Of a stretch of DNA of 64,000 bases, positions 45,494-57,440 are shown in pieces (the stretch's first letter is position 1; each line of letters opens with the position of its first letter). Source of the DNA: Stagonosporopsis chrysanthemi (Eukaryota; Ascomycota; Dothideomycetes; Pleosporales; Didymellaceae); assembly GCA_022560025.1 (NCBI GenBank), contig JAFISE010000031.1, forward strand, positions 184,526 through 248,525. The letters run 5' to 3'. The position numbers and the translations under genes are program-made. The notes beneath the pieces were generated by a model. The model worked only from the letters and a program-made list of their open reading frames with translations. It did not search any database and was not told where the DNA came from.

Positions 45494-46737
45494 CGTTGCT
45501 GTAGAGAAACTATAGCTAAACGTCTCCCAAAGTATTGACTTGGTGGCTCTGGCGGATGGTGGTGGTTGAAGGAAGAAGAACAGCGGTGGGGCGTTGGATC
45601 AAGATGAGAATTCACTTGTGCCTAAGCTCGGACCCACCCTAACCACAAGTCGACTAGTCACTTACTTGTATCTACCACCAGATCTCATCAGCTCGGTATG
45701 CCATCGATGTTGGATCGCAGCCTCAAAAAGCTGTTTGATTTTGGAGGAGACGGGGGACCCCATGAGTAAGTTTCCAGCGCATTGTGCCATACGTTGCTCA
45801 ACCGATTACATCGCGTCTACTTTGGCATCAACATGAATATTTAGCCATGAGCCGCATGCTTTCACGCACTCATTCATTTTCCAAAACCGTGTGAGGATCT
45901 ACAAGGCATAGACAGAAGCACGATTTCAGCCCCTCATAGTTTTATGCCTAGGTTGTTGCAGCAAGTCTTGTGTTGCACGCGTTCCTCCACTCAGAACTAC
46001 AACATATCCTTTGCATTTCGCCCCCCCCCCCCTCCCCCCAATCCAACGCTTCTGTTTATTTTGGTCAGAGTACTTTATCAACATCGACATCAGTACCATT
46101 GTTACCCTCCGTCATATTTGTCGAGAACGACGAATTGACTGCCTGCGAATCTGGATCAGCGACTGTGGGCCGGGATTGCTGTCCCCTAAACGTACCCCTC
46201 GGTGGTCCGGACCACTTATGCATCATTGCAGTATTGTACCTGATAGGACCTCTGCCGAAATGGTTTCTGTGGCCCTCAGCTTGCCCCGAGGGAAAGAAAG
46301 GTGATATTACATGCAACGGTAAATTCGGGACGTGATGTGTGTGCAATGACTAGGGTGCGCCTGAAGGGCAGGCAAGGTATTTGTCTGTCTGATCTACATC
46401 TTAGGCACTCCAACCATAGACAGCGAGCGACTCGTTTGCGCGGTCTGCGGTAGGGGAACTCTGCGTCTTACACCCACGACTGTCCATGTACTGCTCCCAT
46501 AAGTACGAAAACACATCTCACTGTACACAGATCGCTGCTATCATTTGGAACATCGGAGTAACACACCCCAACTAAGTACTTCCTTGCCCTTACATAGGCT
46601 CTAGCATCCGACGGTATCATAGCACGAACACCTCCTCCATGCCGCCTCCCACAAACCGGCTGTCAACCAGCCCAACAAGCTTCTACCCTCCACACACCAT
46701 CTCACAATCACCTCTCATCCGCACCCCATCGTCCCAC
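45494..46737. other. Intergenic, uL1 promoter and poly-C tract
   Basis: 1.24 kb. The left 300 bp should hold the uL1 promoter. A homopolymer of 12 C, T, then 6 C lies at 46021-46039. No gene supported. Confidence 0.5.
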
Positions 46738-46916
46738 CTACGCACTGCCCTCTCGCCCAGGGACCTGATAAACCCCCGGCGCCGCCACTGCAAACCCGCC
46801 ACCCACTCTATTCCAAAACGTCACCCTCCTCTCTCCATCACACAGCTTCTCCGTCGCCTCCATATAGCTCTTCACATACGGTTTGGTGAGGATATGCTAT
46901 GTTGTCGTCAGCGCCT

Positions 46917-46959
<43 letters not shown>

Positions 46960-47302
46960 ATATTACCCTTCCCAAACGGGTTTGGGGGGAAATGTTTTTT
47001 TTGCGTCAGGCCCCTCCCCCCCCCCCCCCCCCCATTTCTCCTCGCACCCCCCCGCGAAGAACAGAAAAACTCACCTCCCAAAAATACCCCCGACTCACCC
47101 CCCAATTCTCCGTCCAGCACAGGCGATCCGGCCTCTCCTCGGAGCGGAACACCTCAATGGATTGGAACCCTGGTTCCAGCGCGATCTGGGCCAGCATCGG
47201 GCGCATGAGGGCGAGGAACTCATCGGTGCGGGTGGGCAGGATGTCGACTTCGACGAAGATGGAGAAGCCTTCGTTGGTGGTCGAGGGGGAGGTGGGGGAC
47301 AT
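46738..47302 (-). CDS. ABM-domain (antibiotic biosynthesis monooxygenase-like) protein
   Basis: Exons 47302-47075 and 46896-46738 on the minus strand encode 128 residues. ABM-fold proteins are small dimeric alpha/beta barrels acting as cofactor-free oxygenases or as quinone- or heme-related enzymes; the precise reaction is unknown here. Exon 1 shows FSIFVEVDILPTRTDEFLAL, ALEPGFQSIEVFRS and LCWTENWGVS. Exon 2 continues HILTKPYVKSYMEATEKL, as expected at the ABM C-terminus, ending GRRVGGGF-like NRVGGGFAVAAPG. The 178-nt intron (donor GTGAGT, acceptor ATAG) contains homopolymers of 42 and 18 C on the plus strand (G in the RNA). These hide the second exon from simple reading. Confidence 0.8.
46918..46959. 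repeat. Homopolymer of 42 C in ABM-gene intron
   Basis: Uninterrupted C run on the plus strand (G in the gene's RNA), 21 nt downstream of the exon 2 boundary in plus coordinates. A second run of 18 C lies at 47016-47033 in the same intron. Confidence 0.95.
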
Positions 47303-48259
47303 GGTGGGTGGAGGAATGTAGAGGGGGAGATGGAAGGCGGGAAGGTGGGAGGGTGGGAGATATGGGGGAGAGGGACGCGTGAGGCGGACTTTATTATACT
47401 GGCTAGTTACCTTGGAGGGGAGGAGGGGAGGAGGGGGGGGGGGTAATCGGACTTCGGGGTGCCACTCCGCGGGCCGATGGGATTAGTAAACGGCGTCTGT
47501 GCTAACTGGGCGTTTGCGTTTGCTGTTTTGTACTGTTGGTGACCGAGGAGAGGGGTTTTGCGAGTGAGTGAGGTTGCGTGTGGTGGCTGGTCGGCGGTAG
47601 TTGTGGTGGGTTGGGAATGGCTGCGCACACGTTGCTGATCAACTGTGTATAAAGTTTCAACCCCAGTCTTTGGCCCTGTTTACAACCCCATCCGCTTTGT
47701 CGAAAATGCGCACCTTATATCGCTTCCGCGATGGAGGTCTTATTCTAGTGTCTCGATTCTTCGGGTTAACGTCTGCACGATGTGTGCAAATACCACATAG
47801 AGGTGTTCACGCAGTCGAGAACAAGTAAAGACACAGGAAGCAAGAAGCATATCCCTATATTACTCCAGCCCACCGGAGCCGTCAAATGTTATACATATTC
47901 ACGCTTTTGTCCCCGCCTGCCGCCAGAAGACGCACAAAAAAGAAAAAAAAATGACCACGCCATGCAATGCCCGAAAACTCCTCGCCATGACAGTCGTCCC
48001 ATAAAGATGATAAGGTGCTGCAGAGAAAACAGGTCGCGGACACTGTCTCCGCGGGTATCGCATCGGCAAGATCCCCAACGCCAGTACCGTGCCATATCCA
48101 GGTCGAGGCGGGATGTACCCCGAAACTGCGCGCTATGCATGCCGCCGCGCTGAATGAAGTCGAAGGCCGGGGGCCTATAAATTACATGAAGATCGAAGTG
48201 AGGATATCTTGCTGAACCGAAAATGTGTGTAGGCTGCCGCCTGGTCTTGGAGGCTCGCT
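47303..48259. other. Intergenic, no gene recognised
   Basis: 957 bp between the ABM gene's promoter side and the Caf40 3' end (both minus). It includes an 11-G run at 47433-47443 in a purine-rich stretch. Nothing else supported. Confidence 0.45.
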
Positions 48260-48886
48260 TCAGTGCATCAGGTGCTGGTTGTTGGCCGCGTCGACGACGT
48301 TGTCGGAAAGATTAATCAGCAGCTGGGCGAGACAGCGCTTGGTGGCGGCGTCGTCGCGGAGGACGGACGAGAAGGTTGCGTCTCGGAGAGGCTCGGGGAG
48401 GCATTGGCGCAGAGCTTCACGAGCACGAGCGTTGTCACTCAGACTGGGCGTGTTAGCTACAGAGCGCACAAGTGGAAGCAGGACGTACCGAAGAAAGCAG
48501 CGGACGACGTGCTTCAGAAGACGGACTGTCTGCTGCTCGACAAGCTGGTTGACCATGTTGCTCAACACAGTCCCGACCGCGTAGAAGCGCTCATACGTTT
48601 GGCAGATGTACGCAAGGCCGATGTCGTCGAGGAGGATTTTCTGCACAATGAAAATGGCCACGGTCTTGCTGAGCTCTGAGCCCGTTTCCATAATGCGGAG
48701 GCAGAGCGGGATGATCTCGGTCGTGAGAAGGAAGTTGATGACCTCAGAAGAGTCGTTCTTGACGAGCGCGCCAATCACACCGAGAGAAGTCAGGCGGAGG
48801 TATTCGAACGGGCGCGACTTGGATGTGGTGTTGAGGAAGGGATAGAGGAAGAGCGGAATGTGCGCTGTTGTTGTGTCAGATGCGCA

Positions 48887-48940
<54 letters not shown>

Positions 48941-49588
48941 CGTCGTTGAACTTACCGCTGAGGAACAGGCCACGGGTCTCGGTGTGGGAGGCCACGCATT
49001 GGAGGAGCGCAAGCGCATTACACACGCGATTCGAAGCGGCGGCCGTCAACTGCGATGGGTTGAGGAGGGGGTAGACGGAGATGATCTCCTGGAGGAGCGA
49101 CGCCATGACACCTGCACCGGTCAGTATGGGTGTGCTGCCAGTCAGCTGGCGGGCGTACCGAACGAGTGCCAGAGGATCAGAGCGAGCTCCGGAACCTGCT
49201 CGCGCTTCTTGCTCAGCTCCAGCAACGCCGACTCGCGCGTGGTCGGCTTCATGAGCTGCGCGATCCAGTCGAGGACGCGCCTGTTCTCTTCGGTCATGCC
49301 AATCTCGGTGTTGGGCTGCATGTCGTTCGCGGGGCCGCGGGGCACGATGCCGTTGCCGGGGACAGCTGTCCCATTGTTGCCCGCGATCCGTTGGTAGTGC
49401 TGCTGCTGGGCCTGCGCGGCGGCGGCGGCGGCGGCGGCAGCCTGCGCTTGGGCTTGCGCCGCCTGGGCCTGGGCCTGCAGCTGGCCATGCTGGCCTACAT
49501 GGTGGTTTGGGTGCTGGTGGTGGCCTTGCGACCACTCGCCCGGATAGTGCTGCTGCTGCTGCGTGAAGAGGTGTTGCATTTGCTGCAT
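48260..49588 (-). CDS. CAF40: CCR4-NOT subunit Caf40/CNOT9 (Rcd1)
   Basis: Exons 49588-49159, 49111-48956, 48864-48489 and 48443-48260 on the minus strand (introns 47, 91 and 45 nt) encode 381 residues. CNOT9 is an armadillo-repeat scaffold of the CCR4-NOT deadenylase. The N-terminal 95 residues are Gln/Ala/His-rich and disordered. The conserved core follows: EENRRVLDWIAQLMKP, SNRVCNALALLQCVASHTET, AHIPLFLYPFLNTTSKSRPF, YLRLTSLGVIGALVK, LTTEIIPLCLRIMETGSELS, DIGLAYICQTYERF, RLLKHVVRCFLRLSDN and ALRQCLPEPLRD. Intron 48865-48955 contains 50 consecutive G (plus strand). The exon phases around it restore FLS-AHIPLF exactly. Confidence 0.95.
48891..48940. repeat. Homopolymer of 50 G inside Caf40 intron 2
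   Basis: Fifty uninterrupted G on the plus strand (C in the Caf40 RNA), filling more than half of a 91-nt intron whose splice sites (GTAAGT and CAACAG) are intact. Confidence 0.95.
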
Positions 49589-50202
49589 CTGTCGCTGGGT
49601 CGCCGCGTTTGGGGTGGGTAGAGAGGTGGGGGTGGGGTGCGGTCGGTGGATATAAGTAATATGCCTTCAAACAGCACTGATGCCTGGTGATGTGGGTGTG
49701 AGGGCGGTGAGCGGCGCAGAGTGTGGGATGCGTTCAGCCGAGTCTTGACAGATGAGGTTCGCGATCCCCCACGTTGGTTCTTGGCGCAAGCGGGAGCTCG
49801 AGCGTTTTACCGATCGACGCCGCCCAGAGCAAGTGAGCTTTATACGCGGAGCCGTGTGTTAAGACCGGCAGGGCGAGTGGACATAGCAAAGGAACAGCTT
49901 ACTCTAAGACGGCCCCCAGACAAAAACAGCACATGAACCGAGTAAACGGGGTAACATATACTACAGTTCACTTCACGTTGGCAGTGAGATTGCATGTGTC
50001 CGCTGTACAACTTTGATCATGGACCCTGGCGCCAAATCGAGGCTGGAAATAATAAAGTATGATGCCATCTCCCACCTCATTGCTATGGCCCATCATATGT
50101 TGCACAATCCACACATTACTTCGGCTAATTGAACTGTCTCGTGCCATGCTCATGTAAAACAGATAATGCTACCCCCAAAACGCCATGCTCAGAGTCCGTT
50201 GC
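49589..50202. other. Intergenic, Caf40 promoter side / Kin1 3' side
   Basis: 614 bp between two minus-strand genes. No supported gene or repeat. Confidence 0.5.
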
Positions 50203-53200
50203 CTACAGACGCAAGTTCTCTAGAATGCGCTGCGCCATGCTCTTGTACTGCCAGGTCCCGCCGTCCACCTTCTTAAACTGCAGGCCATGTAGCTGCAAGA
50301 GCGGAACTTTGACTATCAACACCTCGAAGACAAGAGGCGTGAGTTCACCAAGATCGCTCTGCACATGTGTTGTTGTCTCTCCAGCAGCCAATGCGCGACC
50401 ACCTCGCGGTCGCTGTTCGTCTCGCTCGTCGCTGTCATCAGACTCGTCCGTGTTAGTGAAACTACGATTTCCCGGCGATGGCCGAGATCGTGACTTTGGT
50501 GTGTTGGGCACGCGGTTCTGCTCTCTGAACTCTTCGCGCTCCTTATCCCGGTCACCGCCAATCAATCCTCCAAAGCTGATCTTCCTCTTGTGGCCGCCGC
50601 CGGGAGGAGACGTGGGCATCTCAGGCGTCCGGTTCTGGTCGATGCTGACAGCATGTCGACACTTGAACCCTCCTTTGATAGGCTGGAAGGTGACTCCCAA
50701 TTGGTGGAGGACTCGAATCAGGTCATTCTGTATAAACGACACTGGCTTGCTGCTCGTTGTCGAGACACTGAACAAGCCCTTCAGGAAGACTGGCTTCACG
50801 GCGTCAGGGCTTCTGGCTTCCTCAGCTTCAGCCGCAGATTCCGCCAACTCGGCATCGGTCTCCTCTGGAACGTTGGATTCACGAGCTTGCTCTCGCTTCG
50901 CCCGTCGAGCCTGGATGCTCTCCCTACGTGCATGACCCAGGGACTTTGCGCGAGATGCTTGGTTCTTGCGAGGGCTCGCACTGATTTCGTCGGCTCCAGG
51001 GTCGTAGCTTGGCCGAGGTTGCTGGGCACTGAGATCTGACCTATCGGAGCCACTAGTTTGCGGAGGCTCGCGATCGCCGGTATTCTCTGTTGACCTACCA
51101 CGTCGGCTGAGGCGTCGACGAAAGTCCGCAGAATTGACACTCGTGGACCGTCCGAGCGCTTTAAGCTTTCGTGTAGCACTGTTAGTGTTGCCGGGAGGAG
51201 ACAGAAGCTCAGGCTGGTTCGCATTGTTTGGAGGCAGTTGGGACGACGATCCAGTATCCCTATCGCGAGGTTTGCGGATGCTAAAGCTTTTCCGTGGGAC
51301 ATTCGCAGGGACTTGAGGTGGGTGCGGCTCTGAAGGGCTCGAGATCGCCACGGCTGGTGTGGGCGGTGTGGGTGGTATGTCTACTTGACTTCTGTCGTGG
51401 CGGTATCTGCGTGTGCTAAAGCGTCGCAGCAGTCCTCCGACAGGGCCTTCCCGTTTGGGTTGTTCTGCTGGTGGTGACAGTACAGCTGGCGAGACAGGAC
51501 CGGGAGGCTTGTTGAGGTCTACCCTCTTCAGACTGTCTGTCACCTCGTCTTCGCCGTGCGTCCTTGCTCGGGGTCGTGACCGCCCGCCCGTGGGTTTCTC
51601 GCCCGCCATCTCGTAGGTTGCAGCATTCGTGTATGCCGGCGGTGGCGCGGGAAGATCAGGCATCTTCAACGGCTTCTCACCGGGGCTCTGGGGCATAGCT
51701 GTTGCGCCAGGCACTATACCTGCGCTCTCCTCGGCTCTCTCACGATCACGCTTCTCCCTAACGAGATAGTAGACGGAGATCAGCGGACTGTAAGCATTCA
51801 CTGGGTCGAGGCCTCTTGAGACCTCTTCGGAGGAAGAAGCGGTCAGCTGCTCTCGGCTTGATATCGAGTTTCGCCGCTTGTAGAAGTCGAACATGCCCCG
51901 CTTCCTGTCGGCCTCGGGTGTCTGCGCCGTGGTTCTTCGTGCGGCAAGACGCACAGTGCGTTGATACTCCTCCGATTGGATTACGTTGGTCAGCTGGTTT
52001 GTGATGTATTCGGGGGTGCCAAAGTCGAAACCAGTCATCTTGTCAATGATGTCGGTGTCAAGAGGGAGCTGCAAGGGTTCACGGTGCGGCAGGTAATTCT
52101 CCGGAGGACTGTTGAATCCTTTGGTCAGCCACGGATGATTCATAATCTCAGAGAGCGTCATGCGTTGCGTGGGGTCGGTCTGCAACATGCGGTGGATCAG
52201 CTGCCGACATTCTGTATGCAGTCAGTATGCAGTAAGGAGCGAGCGTCTTCTTGTTATTACCAGCAGACAGCCACGGAGGGTAGTCGACGATTCCTTTCTT
52301 GATCTTGGCGTGCAGCTGCGGCATGCTCTGGTCGTCGAACGGTACCTTGCCGCAGACCAGGACGTAGAGAACAATGCCAAAGCTCCATACGTCTACCTCT
52401 GGGCCGGTGTACTGCTTCGCCTGCAGCAGCTCAGGAGCGGCAAAGTACAGACTGCCACAAAACGTCTTCAATTGGCTTCGAGGCGAGAACAGATTGCTCA
52501 GACCGAAATCGATGATCTTGATGTCGCCCGTCTTGCTGATGAGAATGTTCTCAATCTTCAGATCACGATGGACGATGCTGTTCCTATGGCAGTAGTCCAG
52601 CGCACTGGCGATCTGACGGGCGAACTTGCGGGCCTGCTTCTCCTTGAGACGGCCGTGGGAGATGATGTAGTCGAGCATCTGTCCTCCGTTGACAAACTCG
52701 AAGAGCATGTACCAATGGTAGTTGGTGCGCACGACATCGCGCATGCCGCAGATGTAGGGGTGGTTCAGCAGGCCGACGATGGCAGCCTCCCGGGCGGTTC
52801 GGACCTCCTTGGAGTGGTCGGCTCTTTCGCGGTCGGCGGCGCTCTGGTGCTGGTCCTGGGACTGTCGAGGCACTATCTTGACGGCCACCTGCGGGGTGTT
52901 GGTTAGCAATGGCTGCTGCGCGCTGCTCTGCGCGGGAAGAGACGAGTGTCGACGACACGTACCTGCTCTCCGGACTCGTTGTGCTTGGCCAGCTTCACCT
53001 TGCCCATGCTGCCCGCGCCGATGGTCTTGCCGAGCGCCCATGTGCCGGTCGCGGGCGCTGTGATGGTGGTGCGGCGCTTGGCTGGCTGCACTGGCTGGGC
53101 CTGCCTCGCAGTGTCGGGGGCTGCGCCGTTGGTGGGCATTGCGCTGGCTGTCGAGGCGTCTGAAGCATACCGCGAATGGCGTTTGCTGGGCTCGGCGCGC

Positions 53201-53403
53201 GGTGGGGGGGCGTCCCGCGATTCGCTGTGTCGCGAGGGGGAGTAGGCGGCGACGTTGCTCTGCTCGTAGTCGCGGCGGGCGACGTCCTTGAGTGGCTGTG
53301 GGGGCCCGCTGGGGCGCGCGGTGGTGCTTTGCGAGCGGGCTGGGCGGTCGCTGTGCGGTGGATGTCTGACGACGGGCGACGCAGCCCCAGCTGGTGCGGA
53401 CAT
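50203..53403 (-). CDS. KIN1: Kin1/Kin2 (MARK/PAR-1 family) serine/threonine kinase
   Basis: Exons 53403-52963, 52888-52261 and 52211-50203 on the minus strand (introns 74 and 49 nt) encode 1025 residues. Kin1-type kinases act at the cell cortex in polarity, exocytosis and ER stress. A disordered Pro/Arg/Ser N-terminus precedes the kinase domain (about 118-400): GKTIGAGSMGKVKLA, VAVKIV (ATP Lys), HRDLKIENILI, IDFGLSN and FCGSLYFAAPELLQAK. A long Ser/Arg-rich linker follows. A C-terminal KA1 membrane-binding domain (RVLHQLGVTFQPIKGGFKCR ... VPLLQLHGLQFKKVDGGTW ... MAQRILENLRL) completes the layout. The start at 53403 is the first ATG; upstream sequence stays open but without ATG. Divergent from the TGH-like gene across 1.07 kb. 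Confidence 0.95.
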
Positions 53404-54477
53404 GGCTGCGCGCAAGGGCAGCGGGTGCCCCGACTGTGGCCGACGGCGTGCGACGGGCGACGGGCGACGGGCGACGTGCGCAACGGCGAGACTGGGTGGT
53501 CGCGGGAGACTCGCGGCGGGCCTTTGCGGAAATGGAATGGCAGCGCTTGCACGCGGTGATGGGCGAGGGGTGCGCGGATCAGGGGCCGCTGGCGACGGTG
53601 CTGGAGTGCCGACCAAACTTGGCAGGGTCGACGGCGGATGCGTGCTGAGCTGAGCTGCGGCCTTGCATCACCGGCGCGGGCTGGGACGCGGGCACGGGCA
53701 CGGGGACGCGGACGCGGACGGGCAGCAGGAGGCAGAGGGCACAGCGGGCAGCAGGAGGCAGAGGGCACAGCGGGCACAGCGGGCAGTCAGCGCGGGTCAC
53801 GGTGCGCGATATCTGATATCTCGTGTCTTGAGCCCGCGTTGGCGGCTGGTGCGATAGCTCCCTCCAGCAAGCCAGCCCGCGACTAGCAGCTCCACCTGCC
53901 ACCAATCGACCACGACGTCTGCTGTTGGGCTGCGCGGCGCCGTGGGGTAGCAGCCCTCCAGCGGCCGCTGCGTCCGGCGTCTCACAGGGCTGCCGGACGC
54001 CAGCATTGGGTGCGGCCTCAGAGGGCGAGCAATTGGCTGTCCTTGCTTGCGCCAGGCGTCTTTTCTTTGAACAGCTGCACCGCTCCTCAGGGTCCTCCGC
54101 CGAGCGAGCGAGCAACGGCAAGCAAGCGCTCGCCGGCGTCGTCAACGGCCTACATCATAGGTCCCACTTTTGTCTATTGCTGTCTACACGCTAACATGCA
54201 CCTGGAGCTGGGCGGCATGCACGACGATTTTCAGGAACCGCATGTCCAGGACGCCTTGCTAGAGTGATTTGCGCGGGGGTTCCATCGTTTGGGCCACGAG
54301 TGCAGCCCTCTCCGACAAATCACGGCTAACTTGCAGCTTCGTATTGTTGTACTGTACATGGAAATACCTACATACATTTTCGTCCTTGCTTAGTCACATG
54401 CTCAAAGCAGCAATCCTCGCGTAACTGCGTCAGACATCAACTCACTCTCCCATCCATAACGTACACCACCACACAAG
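53404..54477. other. GC-rich divergent leader region with tandem repeats
   Basis: 1.07 kb between KIN1 (-) and the TGH-like gene (+) starts. It contains about four GCGACGG units at 53456-53485 and a perfect 26-bp tandem duplication (53721-53746 and 53747-53772, GGCAGCAGGAGGCAGAGGGC...). Open frames here are GC-skew artefacts. Confidence 0.5.
53721..53772. repeat. 26-bp tandem duplication
   Basis: Two perfect 26-bp units followed by two truncated copies of their end (GGCACAGCG, GGCAGTCAGCG). It lies in the likely 5' leader/promoter of KIN1. Confidence 0.85.
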
Positions 54478-56648
54478 ATGGCGTACAAACGCCCTCGCGC
54501 AACGTCTCCCTCGGACTCTTCGAAGAGAGCCCGTGGAGCCGTCAGCTATGTGTCCCTGGGCACTGAGCTGCCAGACGACAAAGACGATGGGGAATTCGTG
54601 CCAGTATGGAAGCAGACAGTGACGGACGAGCGAGGACGCCGAAGACTGCATGGTGCATTTACCGGGGGCTTCAGTGCAGGGTAAGTCTCAGAGCCCTTTC
54701 TGGCCGGACGCAAGACTTCTTGACTATGCTAAGATACTTCAACTCAGTGGGATCTAAAGAAGGATGGACTCCCAAGACATTCGTATCCTCGCGGTCGAAC
54801 CGCAACAAGGACCAGACCGCCATACCAGCGCAAAGAGCAGAGGACTTTATGGATGAAGAAGATCTGGCCGAGGCCGCAGAGACGCGGCAGCTCGAGACTG
54901 CTCAGCATTTCGCAGGGATTGGAGGTCCAGACGATGCAGGCAACGACGGCTTCTTTGGCCTTTTCGTGAACCAGGAAGAGACCATGGGCGTCAAGTTGGC
55001 GCAAAAGATGGGCTGGAGGCGTGACCAAGGAATCGGTCGAAAGGTCAGCAGGGCTGCTCGCTTCGATGAAGCAAGCCCTGCTGGCGCAGATGCAACCAGA
55101 CACACCTTCGCTCCAGAAGATGCCCGAGCCATGCCGATGCCGCGCGAAGAAGTGCATCGTAAAGGCTTGGGCTACCACTCTGAAGCTCGACTAGGCGCGA
55201 TGGAAGAGACGCCAGCGGACCGAGCATCGTCGATGGAATATCAGTTCACCGAGAGCTCGAGAAAGGCCTCTGTAGTCAAGAAGCCAGCAGTCAAGAAGTC
55301 GTCGTTCGGTGTTGGCGTACTAAACGACACTGGCTCTGATGACGAGGACCCTTACGAGCTTGGTCCAAAGATCTCCTTCAACAAGACAATCGGGAAAGAC
55401 AAGAAAACAAAGAAGCCAAGCAAGTTCGCGAAGCCCGGGGCTGGTGAAGGCCCCGTGTTCGTCTCGAAGAAGGCATCGACCAAGATGCTTGCCCTGCTGA
55501 ACCGAGCCTCTATGGACGGACGGCCTCCGCTGATGGGTTTCGTTCTTGCAGCAGACAATGCTGAACTGACTAGCAAACCGAGGTACCCGCCACCCAAGAT
55601 TCCGCCTGGTTGGAAGTCTTCGAAATCAGCCTCGGCCAGCGCTGGTGCCCAGGAGTATCAGTCCGTAGCAGATGCTGCAAAGGCCTCCACACTGGATGCC
55701 AAGGGCCGTTCTGCGCTGTTGGGTGAGCGACAGTTGCCCGGTAAATCCATCTTTGATTTTATACCAAAGGATGCACGCGATCGTCTGGCGGGGCTTTCCG
55801 GGAAAGCCGACCTCCCCCAGGGTAAAGGAGAGTCAGGGCCCGAGGGACATCTGCCTGCAGCCAAAGCGCAGCCAAAGGATCTCTGGAGCCTTGTGCCCGT
55901 CCTCGACAAAAGCACTGCGGCCGCCGCTTTAGCAAAGGGCGCTACTGGATGGATGCCGTATGCAGAGGATCTCTCGAAGCGTGCAAGATACGTCGGCTTT
56001 CTTGAGCTACGTGCTGGTTTGAAAGAAGACCTACCAGAGCGAGGCAGCAGCATATCGACTTCCGACTGGGTGAAGGAGCTACAGGAGTTTGCACATGCCG
56101 CCCAAGTTTTCAAGCCTTCTACTGGTATCATGGCGTCGCGGTTTACTTCGTCATCTTCATCGACATTAGGCGGTAATTCAGGCAGCAACACAGACGATCC
56201 ACTCGTACGGCAACCAGCAAAAAAACCAGAGGACCCTGCAGAGCAGGCCGCAAAGATGGGCATGTACGGCGCCATGACCAGGACCAGTTTCCCCTTCCAC
56301 CCATCTCGGCTGCTGTGCAAGCGCTTTAATGTTAAGCCTCCACTAGACATGCCTTATGGTGCCGAGAACGAAGGCGATGACATCTTCAAAGCCAAGACGG
56401 AAGAAGCAGTGTCCAAATCTGCAATGGATAAGATGCTGCATGAAGTACTGACGAATGGTCCGGCTCTACAGCGTCCAGCATGGATGGACCAGGCGCCTCA
56501 ACCTGCTACACCTGCCGCCGTGCCGCAAGACAAAGGACATGCAACGGTGGATGTCGAGAGGAACGAGGCCCTGTCGAATGAGCGGGCTCCTGAGGATGTG
56601 TTCAAGTCTATCTTTGGAGATGATGATAGTGACGACGATGACAAGTAG
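54478..56648 (+). CDS. G-patch protein, TGH/GPATCH1 family
   Basis: Exons 54478-54680 and 54734-56648 (53-nt intron) encode 705 residues. TGH/GPATCH1 proteins associate with the spliceosome and activate a DEAH helicase. The N-terminal TGH block (FVPVWKQTVTDERGRRRLHG, then FTGGFSAGYFNSVGSKEGW, joined across the intron) is diagnostic. The G-patch is about residues 160-185 (MGVKLAQKMGWRRDQGIGRK). Further conserved pieces are RPPLMGFVLA (a HARE-like helicase region), WVKELQEFAHAAQVFKPSTG and the acidic C-terminus. An acidic Asp stretch ends the protein. Nuclear location is expected. Confidence 0.93.
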
Positions 56649-57440
56649 TAACGCCATTGCATTATTTTTAGTATACGAATTCGTACAAAAGCAAAAAAGA
56701 GTTCGGATTGAATTTTGGAACTCCCGTGAACGGATCTATGGGTTCCTGAGTCTAACAAGCATCGCGCATCCCATCGAGCTCCGCGAATTCTGATGAGCGC
56801 CACCTGTTTCTCACAGCAAGACTACGTTCGTACGGCCAGTCAGAGCTTCCCTGTCTGATTCAAGGTAAGCGTGCAGGGCTGACACAATTGTGGAGCCAGT
56901 CACAACAAGAAAGCGCAACGGGAAGACCTCGCACGTGCCTAGCGCCTAAACAACACACCAGCTCACCGGCCTCGACAACGACATCAACTCCACCACGCTA
57001 TCAGTATTCTTGCTACCAACCTGTTGGTACTCTTTGGATGAGATACGAACCGCAATTCGGCGGGTGTTGACCGCTTCCAACAATCCGAGTAAGACACGCC
57101 CTGTAGCGCAACTTTTTCCAAACCCCGTCGCAGCCTAGGCGAGCACTGGAACTCGAGGAACCAAGTGCAATGGATGATTCAGGAGCAGCTTTCTGTCAGT
57201 CGCAGATCAACCGAGCCAGTGTGAAAGAGGTGGGGTAACAAACAAACTTATTGAAACAAACCCCTTTCACAACATCTTGTCTACCACATTGTCTCGGATT
57301 GGTTCTGCGTTCATAAATATCTCTTCCGATGATCGATAGACACTCCCCAATCCACCAAACTCACTCTACCCGGATATGAGCGTGGCCATCAATATTAATC
57401 CGACAAACAAGCATCCAATCTCAACACTAACGCATCCAGA
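56649..57440. other. Intergenic, no gene recognised
   Basis: 792 bp between two plus-strand genes, holding the promoter of the HEIAH-motif gene. No RNA gene or repeat seen. Confidence 0.45.

Noticed and set aside
46639..47446. Plus-strand Pro-rich frames of 140-189 codons
   Set aside because: They are translations of the poly-C tracts and antisense to the ABM gene, whose spliced minus-strand reading restores a known fold.
48876..49670. A 264-codon minus-strand open frame ending in a long Pro run
   Set aside because: The Pro run is the translated 50-G intron; only the middle of the frame is real Caf40 coding sequence (exon 2). The upstream part is out of frame with exon 1.
53579..54145. Minus-strand frame of 188 codons upstream of KIN1
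   Set aside because: GC-rich low-complexity composition over tandem repeats, no family features; probably part of the leader region.
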